In this document: piece after piece, positions 12,301 through 24,867 of the stretch
Numbering within the stretch: position 1 is the stretch's first letter
Layout of the letters: each line of letters opens with the position of its first letter
Assembly: GCA_016584495.1 (NCBI GenBank)
Contig: WAID01000015.1
Span: forward strand, 2,542,501 to 2,606,500
Source: Celoporthe dispersa
Taxonomy: Eukaryota; Ascomycota; Sordariomycetes; Diaporthales; Cryphonectriaceae
Reading direction: 5' to 3'
DNA: 64,000 nt
Notes under the pieces: model-generated
What the model saw: the letters and a program-made list of their open reading frames with translations, nothing else
Databases searched by the model: none
Told to the model about the DNA's origin: nothing
Program-made: the position numbers and the translations under genes

Positions 12301-15300
12301 GGAAATACTCTACTGTTTGGCTTCAAGAGGATGCGTGTGCCTCCGTGTCTAGACCCTCCCCACTCATCCGAAGGAGGGCCAGAGAAGACAAAGTGGAGGA
12401 TAATGCGATTCATCGATTGACCGCAACCCAAGGTCGTTCTGCAGGAAGGAAAAAGGAAAAACGGGGTGCGGAACGGCGGACAACAGGACCCAGAGTGGTG
12501 TCAACAGCCGCCCTCCTTAACGCAGAATGAGATCTGTACGATTTCTGACCGCGAGAAGCGAGCCCGGCGGTAACTGCGGCCTGCCTGTATGCAGAGGGCG
12601 CTGAAGGGCCCCACACTTTTTTTTTTTTGGGGGGGGGGGACGAGGGAGGTATGGTGCCTTCCCTCTGTGCACTGATCACCAGTTCATTTGTCCTAGCGGC
12701 GCCTCGCAATCTTGACGGTCGAGGGGGGCAAAGGCCACAGACAAAACGCTGTGCTCGGCCCACTGCCGAGGCGTAATGGGTCCAAAAATTTAATCTCGTT
12801 GACGAGGAAGCCAAAAAAAAAAGACGACAACGATTTTTAATTCATTTTAAGATGCGATGTCGCGTCAGGCGATCGACAGATCCCGGATCCCATGGGGAAT
12901 GAGGCAGATGTCCTGCAGGAGATCTGCAGGTCGAGGGAGGGAGCTTGGTAGCTCTGTGTGCGGTGCGTGTCCACTGCTGCTGCTGCCGCCGCCGCCGACG
13001 CCGCCCATCGTTGTATCTGTGCTACAGCCATGGTGGGCTTGTCCAAAGATCCGAGGTGGTGGCTGCTCCCCCTTTTTATTGCTGCTGAGCATCATCCATC
13101 CCGAGCAGCGCCAGCGCCATCCTGACAACCCCCCGAATCCAGATGCAGCATAGGACGCATCGTTGGATTCTTCAATGCCAATTCGTGATCTAGAAGTAAG
13201 CCACATTCCCGTTCGGGAGAGGGAGGCTGCGAGGAAGAAGAAAAATAGGGGCCCCGGCAGCGGGAGGAGGAGCAGGAGCAGCAGGAACCTCATGTGCAGA
13301 ACCTGAACAATCTCGCTCTGGGGAATACGGGCCCACCCTCATGGCCACTTCAGGACATTCTTGCGCCACCGCATTCCGTGTGGCGGCGGGCGATCTTGGT
13401 TGAACATCGGGCTTCTCCACGAGTGTACGTACAGATGATTCCAGCACCTGTCGTACCTGTCATGACTGCTCCTGTCGATATGGATCTCAACGATCAAAAT
13501 CTCTTGCCCGGGCTCTGGGTCCCCAAAATATGGCGTTAGCTTTTCCAAGCCAATGAAGCATCGAAAAGCCCCTCGCGCTACCGACCGCAGGGTCCAAACC
13601 TCTTGGGAGACCCTCAAAGTCGTCAAGACCCCTGGGCGAATCGACTTGGCGCCGAAAGGGCACTCTGGAGCAACCCTGGCTCACTCAGCGTTTCGACCCT
13701 GGTCCCTCCACAAAACCACCCCCCAACACAATGACTTGAGTGCTGAGATCGCTGCGGCGCAGCCTAGAGAACCGACTGAGGACGCTTAGAAACGGTCGCG
13801 GCCAGCCATGACGAAAGGCTACCGGGACTGCACACAGAGGTCCTGTTAGTGTTACCATTGTAGGTAAATGCACGTGAGAGGCCATAACAAGAGGCCCTGA
13901 TTCTGCCGCATTACTATGGTACACAGAGAGCACAGTACAAGGCATTCTGGGCAAAAGGGCCATTAGGTCTCTTCCGTGGCCCCCTGCTGCGGCTTCCTAT
14001 AGGCATCTATGTTTCGTCCTTGTCTGCATCAGCCTTCAGCATTTACATATTATACATTCGTCTCCCTCACGCGGCGACCTCTTTTTCTTTTCTTTATTCC
14101 TCTCTCCTTCCTTTTTTCCTCCACAGATACTACATTCCATTGCCTAACGAAATAACCATTACGGCTTCGACAACTCTAACAAGACGACTAGTCCGATCCC
14201 GACCCTACCGGCCGACGTAAAGCCGGAGGAGCATTCGCATCTCTTCCCTTGGTTTACCTGAAACACCTCCCTGGCTCCCTTTTGACTTTTACGGTAGCTT
14301 CTCTCGCCTATCTCGCCCTCGACATCTCGTCAGCAGCCAACCTTTACTCGTCCCAGTGACACACCAACGAGTCGCGCCGAGACAGGATCTGCCGTGCTTT
14401 ACAACTCCCTGACACCTGTTGAACCGTCCCGCCCTGCCGCCCTGCCTCCTCGTCGAGGATCAAAAACCCACAGAGAATTCTCCCTGTGCGCTGAAGTTGG
14501 GCTGTAGAGCGGATGCGATGCACATAGTGTCTCGACTTGCGCCTCTCTCCCCGCCTGTTGCAGATCCCGCAACGTGAACCAAGTCTGTTACCAGATCACT
14601 GCGCTCCGGAGCTGATCGCTCTCACAGGAGCTGAAAAAACCTGCCAGCCACGGTGGGCTTCCAAACCTGCCCTCTCTCCTCAACAAGAAGAGTCATCAGG
14701 TTCACCATTGAGATCCGGCAGAGGGCGGAATTATTCCTAATAGGACGGACTGTGGGGGCTAACAGCAAGGGCCACATCGAGGTGCGCGCGCGCAGCACAA
14801 CAGCAGGCATCTCCTAAGAAGAAGATCAGGATCTCGTGTAAGTCACCGTTTTCTTCTTGTCCTCCGTTTTCTGCTCTCCGTTTCCTGCTGTCTACCCCCC
14901 CCCTCCTCTCCCTTCCGTTCCTACGGGTGATGAGCAAAGGACTTGTGGGTGCGTGGCTGGACAGGGGCCAAAGACAGGGGGACAGGGACCAGGTTGTCTT
15001 CCCCACCACACCTTTTCCTTGCTGCACTAGACAAGTACAATGTATCAGACAGGGGGGAGGGGTCGACCGACGAAGCTGTCAATCTCAGGGATACGCCGCC
15101 TGGGCTCACTCAGTGTCTCTCTGCACGCGCCAAGGTGCCCTTAATCCCCATATCTCGCCCTCTCACACCACCAGCCAACTCATTAAATCACCTAGGAGCC
15201 TCCCATTTCCATTTCCTCCTTCGGAGCTTTTGTCGTTTACCCCTTCAATGTCCTTGCAGACCATGCCCATTCTCCACAGTCGTGTGAGAGGCACCCAGGC

Positions 15301-15564
15301 TCACTTCATAACGTTGCAGTGCTCCTCCTCCCACCGCGAGAAGGGTTCCCTTCCCTTCCCGACCTGAGCGTCAATCCAAGCCCAAGAAAAGAGGTCCCAC
15401 CACCCCGCGAAAGAGGGACATTGTCTCTCATAAACTCCCTTGTCCGGAAACAACTTCCCAGGACAGACCAGCCGGGCGGCGGGCATACGTACAACGCAAT
15501 AAACAACAATAACCTTTTTTTTTCCCCCTCTGCTTCTTGGCTGAGCCGTCTCCACCGCAACATC
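9308..15564. other. Gene-poor stretch with homopolymers
   Basis: More than 6 kb without a gene I can defend. It holds a 16-C run (10522-10537), a CT run (about 11394-11412), a CA run (about 12166-12184), a T8/G9 junction near 12619-12639 and other low-complexity tracts. Positions from about 14000 to 15560 are pyrimidine-rich and may be the promoter and leader of the gene at 15565. Short open frames here lack domain-like or family-like sequence. Confidence 0.5.
10522..10537. repeat. 16-C homopolymer
   Basis: A pure C run just after three TGAC units. Confidence 0.9.
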
Positions 15565-17046
15565 ATGTCTTTGGCGGTGGAGCAGACCCTTCCACCCGTG
15601 GAGGCTGTGGTGGATTCACCCCGAAGCGAGGGCCACGCAGCAGGATCTTTTAACATGGACGCCGTCCCCAGCCGGGCCGCCCGTCTTGAAGAAGCCCTCC
15701 TCGCTGCTTCCCAGCCCAAGCAGCCCAAGAAGAAGACACTCCCTTCAGCGGCAGCAACATATGACTCCATGCAGAGCCAGTACTACGACACAATGGACGT
15801 CCAGGAGATCACAACACCCACCTCAGACCACCAGGTCGTCGAGGAGCAGGCACCCGTCCTGCCACAGAAGAGTGCCCTGAGGGCGTCACGGATGCTAGAC
15901 GGTCTGGTCGGCCTCAAGATCGTAGCGCCAGTCGACCGCCCAGCGTTTACCCAGACCCCTCATGACGAGTACCTCTCCTCGGAAGAGGAGGCGTCTGCTA
16001 CCACGGATGACTTCTCCGACTTCGAGTACGAGTCCAGCAGCGACGACCTGTCACCGTCGCCCGCCGAGGACGGCACCAAGCATCAAGTCACGGCCAGGGT
16101 GGTGTCTGTTATATTCTCAGGGAAGCCCTCCATGATCCAGGTACCACAGAACCGGCGGTCACTCTCGCCGACCTCGATCGAACACCTCGAGAGAGCCAAC
16201 AAGCTGCAGCAGGCGACCTCCAATAACGAGGTGGAGGTCAGGAGCAGGAGGAGGATGTCCTCGTCGACGACGTCCTCCCGATCGTCTGCGCGGTCATTAT
16301 CACGGCCTGTCCACCCGCCCAGGAGCAGCAGCATGCAGCCTTCTGCAACATCATCGAGACCGAACCTTCCCTTCCTGAAGATCGACCCCTTTGCCAACGG
16401 CAGCACATACTCGCTGAGCACCCCACATGGAGAGGTCAGCTCCGCCAGAGAGGCTTATGTGCCACAGGAGGTGAGGTCGGAGACGAGACCGGAGGTGCGG
16501 CCGGCGGAAGAGGACCGGCCCAAGACACCAAAGACACCCACCAAGATGTTCAAGGGCGTCGCCAGAGCCATGAGCTTAATGAAGAGGAGAAGCGTCCCGA
16601 GGATGAACCAGGCCTTCCTGGCACCAAGCGAGACTGCGGGCCGACCTGGCTCACCATCAGAAGCCAGCATCACGGAGGAGGACGCCGAGCAGGCAATTGA
16701 GCAGGCGGCCAAGGAGCCACAGGAGACATCACCACCGAGGCAGCTGGAGACACGAAGCGAGAGGGCGGTGACACCACCATCGCTTCCTTCACGGCCACCG
16801 CCCCGACCACAACTGGCGCCCGTCACGCACGACGAGATCGTCAGGATAGCGGAGAGAAACGCGAGGATGGCAAAGCACCTGTCCGTCACCCGGACGTTTC
16901 AAGGAGAGCACGGGCTCGAGTCACCCATCTCGCCCATGTCGCCCCTGACGACACCCAGCCCCCTGACACCTAACAAGCGTGCATCGACATTCACCTTCGG
17001 CCGGAGGCGGATGAGCGTCAAGCTCACAGGGAAGCTTCAGCTTTGA
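15565..17046 (+). CDS. Conserved fungal protein of unknown function, largely disordered
   Basis: A single uninterrupted frame of 493 residues. I start at 15565 (ACATCATGTCT, a good fungal start context). The frame is open upstream to 15319, but that part reads like leader sequence (runs such as NNNNLFF). The protein is rich in Ser, Pro, Glu and Arg. From the N-terminus it shows an acidic stretch (DEYLSSEEE through YESSSDDLSPSP, about residues 133-170). Next comes a short ordered-looking segment VTARVVSVIFSGKPSMIQVP and a Ser/Arg-rich middle. A basic patch follows, PKTPTKMFKGVARAMSLMKR, then VTHDEIVRIAERNARMA and a basic C-terminus (TFTFGRRRMSVKLTGKLQL). No membrane segment, signal peptide or catalytic motif is visible. 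The length of the frame in this compositionally difficult region and the coherent composition argue that it is real. I do not know its function. Confidence 0.75.
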   Translation: MSLAVEQTLPPVEAVVDSPRSEGHAAGSFNMDAVPSRAARLEEALLAASQPKQPKKKTLPSAAATYDSMQSQYYDTMDVQEITTPTSDHQVVEEQAPVLPQKSALRASRMLDGLVGLKIVAPVDRPAFTQTPHDEYLSSEEEASATTDDFSDFEYESSSDDLSPSPAEDGTKHQVTARVVSVIFSGKPSMIQVPQNRRSLSPTSIEHLERANKLQQATSNNEVEVRSRRRMSSSTTSSRSSARSLSRPVHPPRSSSMQPSATSSRPNLPFLKIDPFANGSTYSLSTPHGEVSSAREAYVPQEVRSETRPEVRPAEEDRPKTPKTPTKMFKGVARAMSLMKRRSVPRMNQAFLAPSETAGRPGSPSEASITEEDAEQAIEQAAKEPQETSPPRQLETRSERAVTPPSLPSRPPPRPQLAPVTHDEIVRIAERNARMAKHLSVTRTFQGEHGLESPISPMSPLTTPSPLTPNKRASTFTFGRRRMSVKLTGKLQL

Positions 17047-20000
17047 GGCCCTCAATCTGCTACACAAACATAAGCGTTCAAGAGCGTCGGAGTTCCGGTA
17101 CGGGAGAGAGCTACAGCAAACAATCAACAATAGGGTTCGGAGGGGGTGGGGAGATGTCGCCATTACTGGTGGCTGATATCACACACACACACACACATAC
17201 AAATGGCACACCACACTTTCTCGGTATTTTGGGTTTTGACGGGCGTTTTCATGAGGGGGGGATAACAGGGCTATGGGGAGGTCTAATCTGACAAACTTGC
17301 AAGCGTGCGTGCGCGTACTACTCGCATAACTGGGGGGGCGAAACATGGCGTCTGGATTTCTTTTTTGTTTTTCTTCTTTATCACTCTAATTTCCTGTCAT
17401 CATAATCCCGTCAGCCGCACGCATTCGGGTTTTTGCATCAAGATCCGGATTTCATGTTAGCTCGAGGGAGATAGCATGAGAAGGCAGAGACGGACAAGAC
17501 ACCCTGCGTTTTCCGGTGGGGGAATGCGGAAGAGGGAGGGAGGGATGGGTCTGCCAGCAGTACCTCTTACGAAAGTTATGATACCACCAGACTGCTTTGG
17601 AGAGGCGGAGGTCACGGCGTCGAGTCGAGACGGAGTTAGTTGATCGACAGAGCCGACGCAAGAAGACAGGAAAAAAAAAGGAATACAAATCACTACGCAG
17701 GACTCTGAATGCTCTCCCTACTTTCCGTTTTGGCCACCACCACCGTCACCACCAACACGCACCTGTGCTACCCTGCATCCGTAATGACCGAATAATGTCT
17801 CTCTTGTATACACGGGGCTCCTCTTTGCACCCTGCAGCCAGCCAGCCGCGACCCCGTCAGCCTGAACCTTCCTCCCCCCCCCCCTCTTCGGCTACGTGGT
17901 GTCACACGGCCGCCCTCCGGCGTGGGCAAAACGCCTTGCATGCAGCGAAAGAAAAAAAAAACGACGTCGTTCTGTGTTAGTTGTACCACCTAGCTCACAT
18001 GTGTGTGTGATGTGTTAGCCACATGGATGCAGGTAGGGGGACCGGGCTATTCTGTGGTCATCCTTGACACACAACCAGCAGCAGCACATCCCTTCCTCGG
18101 TAGTCTGTCGAACACATCTCGAACAGCAAAGCCGTGTCTCTCCGCCCCGGCATTTCTTGTTCGCGCCGCCATCCCCACCCGGGAATGAAGGGCACGCGAA
18201 TGACCTACGCACGCCCCCCCTTCTCTCTGTTCCGATCTATGCTAGCTGGCTAGCTGCTGTCTTCTCTTCTCACCCTCTACTGCCTCTCTCTCCCTGAGGC
18301 AGCTTGGCAGCCAAGGAATGCGGCGCTTGTCTCACGGCGTAAACCATGTCACATGTCTGGAATGTACAATCTGTGTTAGTCCCTTCCCCCTCCCCCCTTC
18401 CCTTGAGCTTGTTGGGTAGGCGAGAGGGTTCATCTACGAGAGAAACGATCTGTTAGGAAACGGAGTGGCGAAAGAGAAGAGGATAAGGCCCGTGCGGGTG
18501 AGATATCATATCGATGTTGATGTGTACATGCTGGGACACAGATTCAGGGATTTTGGACAGGACATACTCTTTTCCTACGGTAGCCAGAGAGTAATTTCCA
18601 TGCAGGTGATAACTAAGGTTTGAGGGGGGAAGGGGGAGGGGGAGGGTGCTAACTTGAGCCAGCCTTCTTCTGGAACATGTCTTAAGTTGAGCGATATCCC
18701 TGCCTCCCCACCTTCCTCTCTCTCTCTCTCTCCATTTTCTCTATCAAGCAAGACCGTTGGCGTTGGCGGCTTCTCCTTCTCTGAGGACGCACGGACGGGA
18801 TAAGTAAGGAGAGGGGAGAGACGGCGTTACGGGAATGTGTGGTGGTGTGAGACGTGGCGCTGGTTCCTGCAACAAGGATGAGCGTCACTCCATTTCCTGG
18901 TACTGGTCTTTTGCGCCCTCTCTAGACTGATCACCACTGGTGGGCTTTTTTGGTGGTGTTTCTTTTTCTTTCTCTTCTTCTTTCTCTCTCTCTCTTTTCT
19001 GGATGTAGGGCGGGGCGGGATTTCAAGTGATGGATGAGTACAGCACGACCAATTTCCCACCCGGCACCGCGGATCAGAGTACTTAGTACAGCACTTTTAA
19101 TAGCACGCCAGGCCTGTCACTTACATACTGGAGTTGGCGCTATATCAACACAAGGCTTGTCAATACTAGAACCACTGCCGTTCCCCTCAGGGTCCTCTTC
19201 TCCCGTACGTTAACCTCAATCGCCTCTAGGGTTCCTGGGCTGTAACATCGAACAGGATAAGCTTAGGTGCCGGACCTTGCGAGTTTTTGGTGAGCCGACG
19301 GACGGACGGAGAGGTTGTAGGTGGAGATGGATTCACCACCTCCAGCGCGCGTGTGTGTATGCGCGCGTGCACATATGAACAGAGCCCATCCAATCCATCC
19401 ACCTATCCGTGCCCTTCAGATCTCAGATCCAAGTGAGCATCCCTCCTCGCAGCAGGTCCCTCCCTCCTACAGGATCATCCCCCCCCCCCCCACAATCGCA
19501 CAGCAGCCAGGAGGATCCCACCGCGGAGCAAGCTCAACCAGAGGGAATACGAGCATGCAGGGCTGGGCCTACATCGACAGCCGTTACGATACATACAGAC
19601 AGACCGATGTCATGCAATGCTCTGGCCGCGAGAGAACGAGTCCAAAGGGGGCCAAAGGGCCATTTCTTTTTTGCGCAGGACGGCATACGAGAAAGCCTTC
19701 CTGGGGGGCCGCACCGGCTCCGTGAAACAATAGCGGTTCGCCCTACCTCTCATATGGCTGATTTTTTTTTTTTTTTTGCCGCTTCCTGTCTTCTGTCTAG
19801 TGCCTGGATGCATGTCGGCTGGCGGGACGATGTTTCGAGGGCTTGGGGGTTGGCTGTCCCCGGGTTGCGTCTGCCTGAGCGTGCATGTTAGCGAGACGTC
19901 ATGCGAAACGTGGCTCGAGTGTTTGGCGGCAACATTTAGGATGATTCCATGCTCTCTCTATCTACCCTGCTGTCGATCTTGTGTGTCGACAGTGTTTCGC

Positions 20001-21051
20001 CCCGAAAAAAAAAGGCCGCTTTCCGAATAAACGTGTTTTCTTACACTTCTCCGGAGCAAGTGTTGCTGCTCTCTACTATAGGGATCGGCCGCCCCGGATC
20101 CGAAAGCCGGTACAACCATCGCCGGCCGAGCCCGCCTGGAGTAACTCGACTCCCTCCGCAGCGGGCGGACAGATATTCTCATGACTAACCCAACAGGTAT
20201 TGAAAAGAAGGAGAGAAAAAAAACACAATTGAGGCGTAGCAACTAACCCTCGGAAGAGGAAGCAGGGTGGGGGCTGATGCTGCTTTCCAAGTATAGCCGA
20301 GGTGCCGTGTCTCATGCCGCGTGGTGGGAGTGAATTTAACCCTCGTGGCGTAGTGAGCTGCTGCTGGCCGTCGGACTAAGTGATGTGTGGTGTGCATCCT
20401 GCCTGAACAAGGCCTTGCGCAAGGCCGCAGCAGATCGGACAAGGCAGAGAGAACAAGACCACGCAGATAGACGCCCGTGAAACGGTGAAACCACCGTTTT
20501 GAGGTCTCATACAATCAAGAGAATAGACCCTCATTTGCTGGCCTCTCTCCGTCAAGATAATATCAGATGCACGCAAGAGGGGGCGAAGAAGGGAAGAAAC
20601 AAGGGAGGGGGGGGCGGGAGCGGCGGTTTGCCTAATAACGAGCCACTGCAGCCAATCTACAGACCTACTATCATATCATGAAACGCCGGGACTTCTTGTA
20701 CCTTGGCCAAGCCCAGCTGCCATATCCAGTCTACCGATCCCCGCTTTGGCTACCATCTCGAAGAGATGGGGAGAGAAAAAAAGAGATAAGCAGGCAAAGG
20801 GACTCGCAATCACCTCCCCTTGAGCCAGGATGGTGTGTTGCGCTCGGCTGATCTGGCTGTGCGTGCCACCCTCGTGCGTGATGTTCTCCTATTTGCTCGA
20901 TACATACTCATCGGTCCTCACGGGCGCCAGTGTTCCGAGGCCTCGCGTACCTGTGGCTGCCGGCTAGCTGGTTTGGTATACTATGCCGCCGGATGGGTCG
21001 GAGATGATGACGGTCAGCGCCTCAGTCGTCGGTATCTACAGTACTGCGTGC
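17047..21051. other. Gene-poor intergenic stretch
   Basis: About 4 kb with no gene I recognise. It contains a CA run near 17188-17204, a CT run near 18716-18732, a 16-T run at 19762-19777 and poly-C tracts near 17874 and 19479. Short open frames on both strands show low-complexity or random-looking products. Confidence 0.5.
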
Positions 21052-21732
21052 CTACGAGACCCGGAACAAGACGCAGAGTCTAGTAGTCACTTTGGCCGCT
21101 CGGTTGATTTGCCAGCACTCTGCCGCCGTGCCGTTGTGCTCGACCGGAACCGGAGCCGGAGTATCCAGGCCGTGGAGGAGCTCACGACGGCACCGACTCC
21201 ACGAGTGAACGCCTGGAGGCCGGGAGCCCTTTAGTTTAGGTGGTAGCTGCCCTGACATCGAGGATGTCGTTTCTAGTCGGTAAGGACCCTGAGCCAGATA
21301 TGTCGCATGAACACCGGAGGACTTCGCTGATGCTGAGATGGTCGGGTCTTGTGGTCGCTCTGATATTTCGAAACGGTCCGCCAAGCCAGAGAGTCTAGCT
21401 TGCTCGTGGATCATCTAGCCAGTGTTGATGACTCCCATCGTCCCAAGAGACGATCTGTTGCAGACGTCGGCATCACCGACGACGGAATCAGTCTTTCGAT
21501 GCGCTGTCGGCTCGCAGCTCAGCAGCGATGAGTTGACGATTATCAGCCTGGACACCCGTGCTCGATTGACCCGTCCCACCCCGGGATCATTCACCACGTA
21601 GCCATCTGCAAGGCGTTGTTGACCCGTCACCCAAAGCTCGCAAAAGCCCTGACCCCATTCGAACCTGTGCGCCCGCTGCAGCTCGCTGGACAGTGCTGCG
21701 CTGGTGCCTAGGCAGAGTGCGGCGAAGTCCAT
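21052..21732 (-). pseudogene. Possible relic of a fungal coding region, divergent from the ankyrin gene
   Basis: Reading leftward from an ATG at 21732, the frame gives about 105 residues beginning MDFAALCLGTSAALSSEL. It hits a TAG at 21415-21417 and, in the same frame, runs on for another 120 residues to 21052. Two adjoining open stretches separated by one stop suggest a decayed gene. The segment FEWGQGFCELW loosely recalls the RxxWG region of fungal HeLo-type N-terminal domains, which often sit near ankyrin or NLR genes, but the resemblance is too weak to name it. It may equally be chance. Confidence 0.15.
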
Positions 21733-22371
21733 CCCCCAGGAGTGTCTCCTCGATTGACTATGCAACTGACCCAGATCACGAACATGAGAAGGGAAAACGA
21801 GGGAGGGAAATACTGCAACAGAGGGCGAGGTCAAGCGAGTCTTGGCAAGCAAGAGTTTCTCAGCCGTTGCGCGACGACATATCTCCAGGCAGCCAGCGAA
21901 AATGTTAGCAAAGGGGCGTGGAGCAGATTGTAGCCCCCCCCCCTTGCCCCCACAATGCCACCCTGCCTAGTTAGAGTAGGTGGCATGCATCCTGCTTCTG
22001 AAAATAGCCCTCGCGCAAAAAAATACGGGACGGGGGTTGCGGCGGTCGGGAGGCTGAGTTTGCTGACACCCAGCACCGCATCACGTGCATGGCTTTTATC
22101 CATTGGACAAGTCTTTTTGCGCTGGACCACTTAGTCCACATCAGTACTCCTCAGGACAGCCAGTCGTGCACGAGCCATATGTTCCGACGTAGGCGAGATC
22201 TCACAGCTTGTGAGGCTGGGCAACGAAGAGGATAGCGGGGTAGTGAGATGTCAGTATAAGACTCGATGTGACCCGCACGCAGGAAAAGACACGCAAAAAA
22301 ATGAAGAATAGATATAGAGCGATGTCGATATTATATATCACCGAACCAGAATATCCATCCTTCCAAGCATC

Positions 22372-22985
22372 ATGTCGCCCTCACGCAAGTTCGAGAGCTC
22401 ATCGCCAACCTCGCCGCCCAAGCTCGCCCTCGACAGCGGTCGCGTCCGGAAGAGAACTGGCTCCTTTGGGTATCGACGCGGACGTCCCTCAACCGCTGCT
22501 CGTGTCTGGCAGAGCCCTAGGATGAAGAGGAACCTCATCAGGCTGTACTACTGCACGACCCTCAGGACTACCGTCATCGGCAAGATATTGTCCGCCCTGG
22601 CCTCGATCAAGTACGGCAGCAGGTGAGAACTACCCCTCTTGCGGCACAGAGGCCGAACGAAGTCCTGAATATCTTTTCTCTCCATAGCTTGAACTCGGGA
22701 CAAAGGTCCACGCAGGTCGAGCTCCAGCGCTGCTGTCCAGCGAGACTGCTCGTCCAAGAACACGCGACGTTGCGAGAGAGCGCGTTGCTTCGTATCGCAT
22801 CGTGAGGAATCGCCAACGACTATCCACCAGAGAAAAAGCCAGCCTACCGACCAATGCCCACCAGACGCTGTCAAATAGTCTGCACTCGCCGCTGGCTGAG
22901 GCTAGCCTAGGGATACTGGTATGTGTCCTGTTGCACCGATCGGGGCCCTCCCGCACGGCTAAGCCATCATATCTAGGACTTCGCA
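22372..22985 (+). other. Possible degraded 5' part of the ankyrin-repeat gene
   Basis: Protein-like fragments in different frames precede the ankyrin gene. Examples are VRELIANLAAQARP near 22385 and HDPQDYRHRQDIVRP near 22555, the latter with a coiled-coil-like composition. Stops and frame changes separate them. They could be exons, a frame-broken 5' end, or chance; no consistent splice model was found. Confidence 0.25.
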
Positions 22986-24577
22986 GTGACGCGCCCCTCC
23001 CAGACTTTCCAGAGCTCCCAGAAACACAGCGCTCACCCAGTCGTAGGCGATGCGGCAGTGCCTAGACCCGCGGCCGAGACATCATCCGTCAAGGGCGCAA
23101 GATTGTTGCAGACATCCGTTAGGTCACTCAGCTCAAGAAGCCGTCCGAGTTCTTCTCTGCTGGCCGAGATTCGCAGTCTCCTGAGCTTCTCCACGGAATC
23201 AACGCGATCAGGGCGGCCGTCGCTCAATGTCCAGTCCCTTGCCGGTGGGATTATGTCGGATGCGCCTGGCTCGATGGTGTACACGAACCTAGTCGTCGAA
23301 GTCTGCTGTGGCCGTCGGTCAGAGTGCCTGCATCGAAAGGTCGTCACAGCTATGACGGATATCACCGGGGAGCCGTTGCAGCTCCCGAGGGTCGAGTTTG
23401 GTCTTCAGGACTTCAAGCTCGAAAGCGGCCGGACCATCCTCAACGAGACCGCCCTGCATATCGCAGCAAGGTGGCGGGACGATATCAAATTTCTCTGCAA
23501 CCTTGTCCAGCGGTGCGCCGATGACCTGCTGACCGTGAAGGATTACACCGGCCAGACCTTTATGCACCTTTTGAACCCGACAACATTAGCTGGCAATGTT
23601 CGCTTCTTGTTCCGACTTCTGCATGACAAAAATTCCGTTGGACGCTGGGCGATTCTGCCGGAGACAACTGCCTGGCAACCCTCGTTACGAATGATGCGGC
23701 CATTCAGGCTCTCGGTTTCAGAGAGAGGGTGGACTTCATCTCTGGGTTCCAGGATATCCTTCAGATGATATCTGAGCAGAATCAGTCCGTCCTTCTGGCA
23801 GCGCTGATGATGCGCACCTCGACAGGTGAGCTGACGGGACGTCGAATCGCGCAGTTTTTTCAGAGACAGGCCTTTTGGCATATGGAGAGAGGGTATATGG
23901 AAGCGACATCCATTTCAGAGTTGGCGAATAGATATGACCAGATTGTCGTCGACGCTCTATCCACAGACGCATCGAGCGATCCCTCGTTGGCGCAGACGTC
24001 GTTTCATGCGTGGTTGGAGATGCGCGAGGTGTCCAGCTCACCCAGCATCTCGCGCCCTGTCTCGTTCGACAATCCCAACACGTATAACGAGCGCGGTGAG
24101 ACTTGCCCCATGGCATTGATCCGAGCAGTCGGTAGCGGACGCTTATCCGAGGATACCGGCATAGCGTGGCTGGAGAATCTCCTGTGGCGAAAGGCAGACG
24201 TGAGGTTGATCGACTTGAAGGGGAACACGGCTCTGCACCATGCCACATACTGGTGCCTGCCACGGTTCGTTGAGGCGCTCCTTCAACAGGGAGCCGATCC
24301 GCGGGCGAGGAATAGCGCAAACGAGACAGCGCTGGACATCTGTGTCAAGAGGAACAGCGCCGCACGAACAGACGAGACTGGTGCCGAGTACTCGAAATCT
24401 CTGAGAGTCCTGGTGAGGTTATTCGACGGGCCGGCGAGAAAGCAACGGCAGATATCGAGTCGAAAACGCACCAGGGTCATGACAATGCTAAGAAGCCCTG
24501 ACCCGCCACCAACCGTGTACGAACAGGGCCTTCTTGAGTATGCACAGTCAGGCCATGCTATCGACTTAGAGTCTTGA
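22986..24577 (+). CDS. Ankyrin-repeat protein, frame-broken
   Basis: Two overlapping frames clearly belong to one protein. The first (from an ATG at 22986) is Ser/Arg-rich and then reads ILNETALHIAARWRDDIKFL and DYTGQTFMHLLNPT, typical ankyrin consensus. At an AAAAA run (23628-23632) the protein continues in another frame (FRWTLGDSAGDNCLATLV, then the stretch from 23729 to the stop at 24575-24577). The C-terminal part has further ankyrin units: ETCPMALIRAVGSG, LKGNTALHHATYWCLPRF, EALLQQGADPRARN and NETALDICVKR. Restoring one base at the A run makes one protein of about 530 residues. No transmembrane or enzymatic domain is seen in the surviving part; the true start may be farther 5'. Ankyrin arrays mediate protein contacts; the partner is unknown. 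The break may be a sequence error. Confidence 0.65.
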
Positions 24578-24867
24578 GCTAGGGTATTTGGTGTTTTTGA
24601 GGCTCGGAACAGATGACCGGTACAGCATCGGAGGGTTGGTGGGCGGTGGGTGTCTAAGAAACGTCAGCTCCATCTCGCAATGCAGAGAAGTTTTGTCGCC
24701 GACTGCCGCCCACCGCCCGCTCTGTCGTCATGTCCCAGCTGTGTAGTAAGCTCAAAGCAGGTGCGGAAAGAGGAGAACGCGTCCTTCAGGGGTATTAATA
24801 TAGGTCGCCGACAGGTTGTCTAATCGTGTCCGTCATCGACCTCGCCGCTCATGATGTATCCTTCTGT

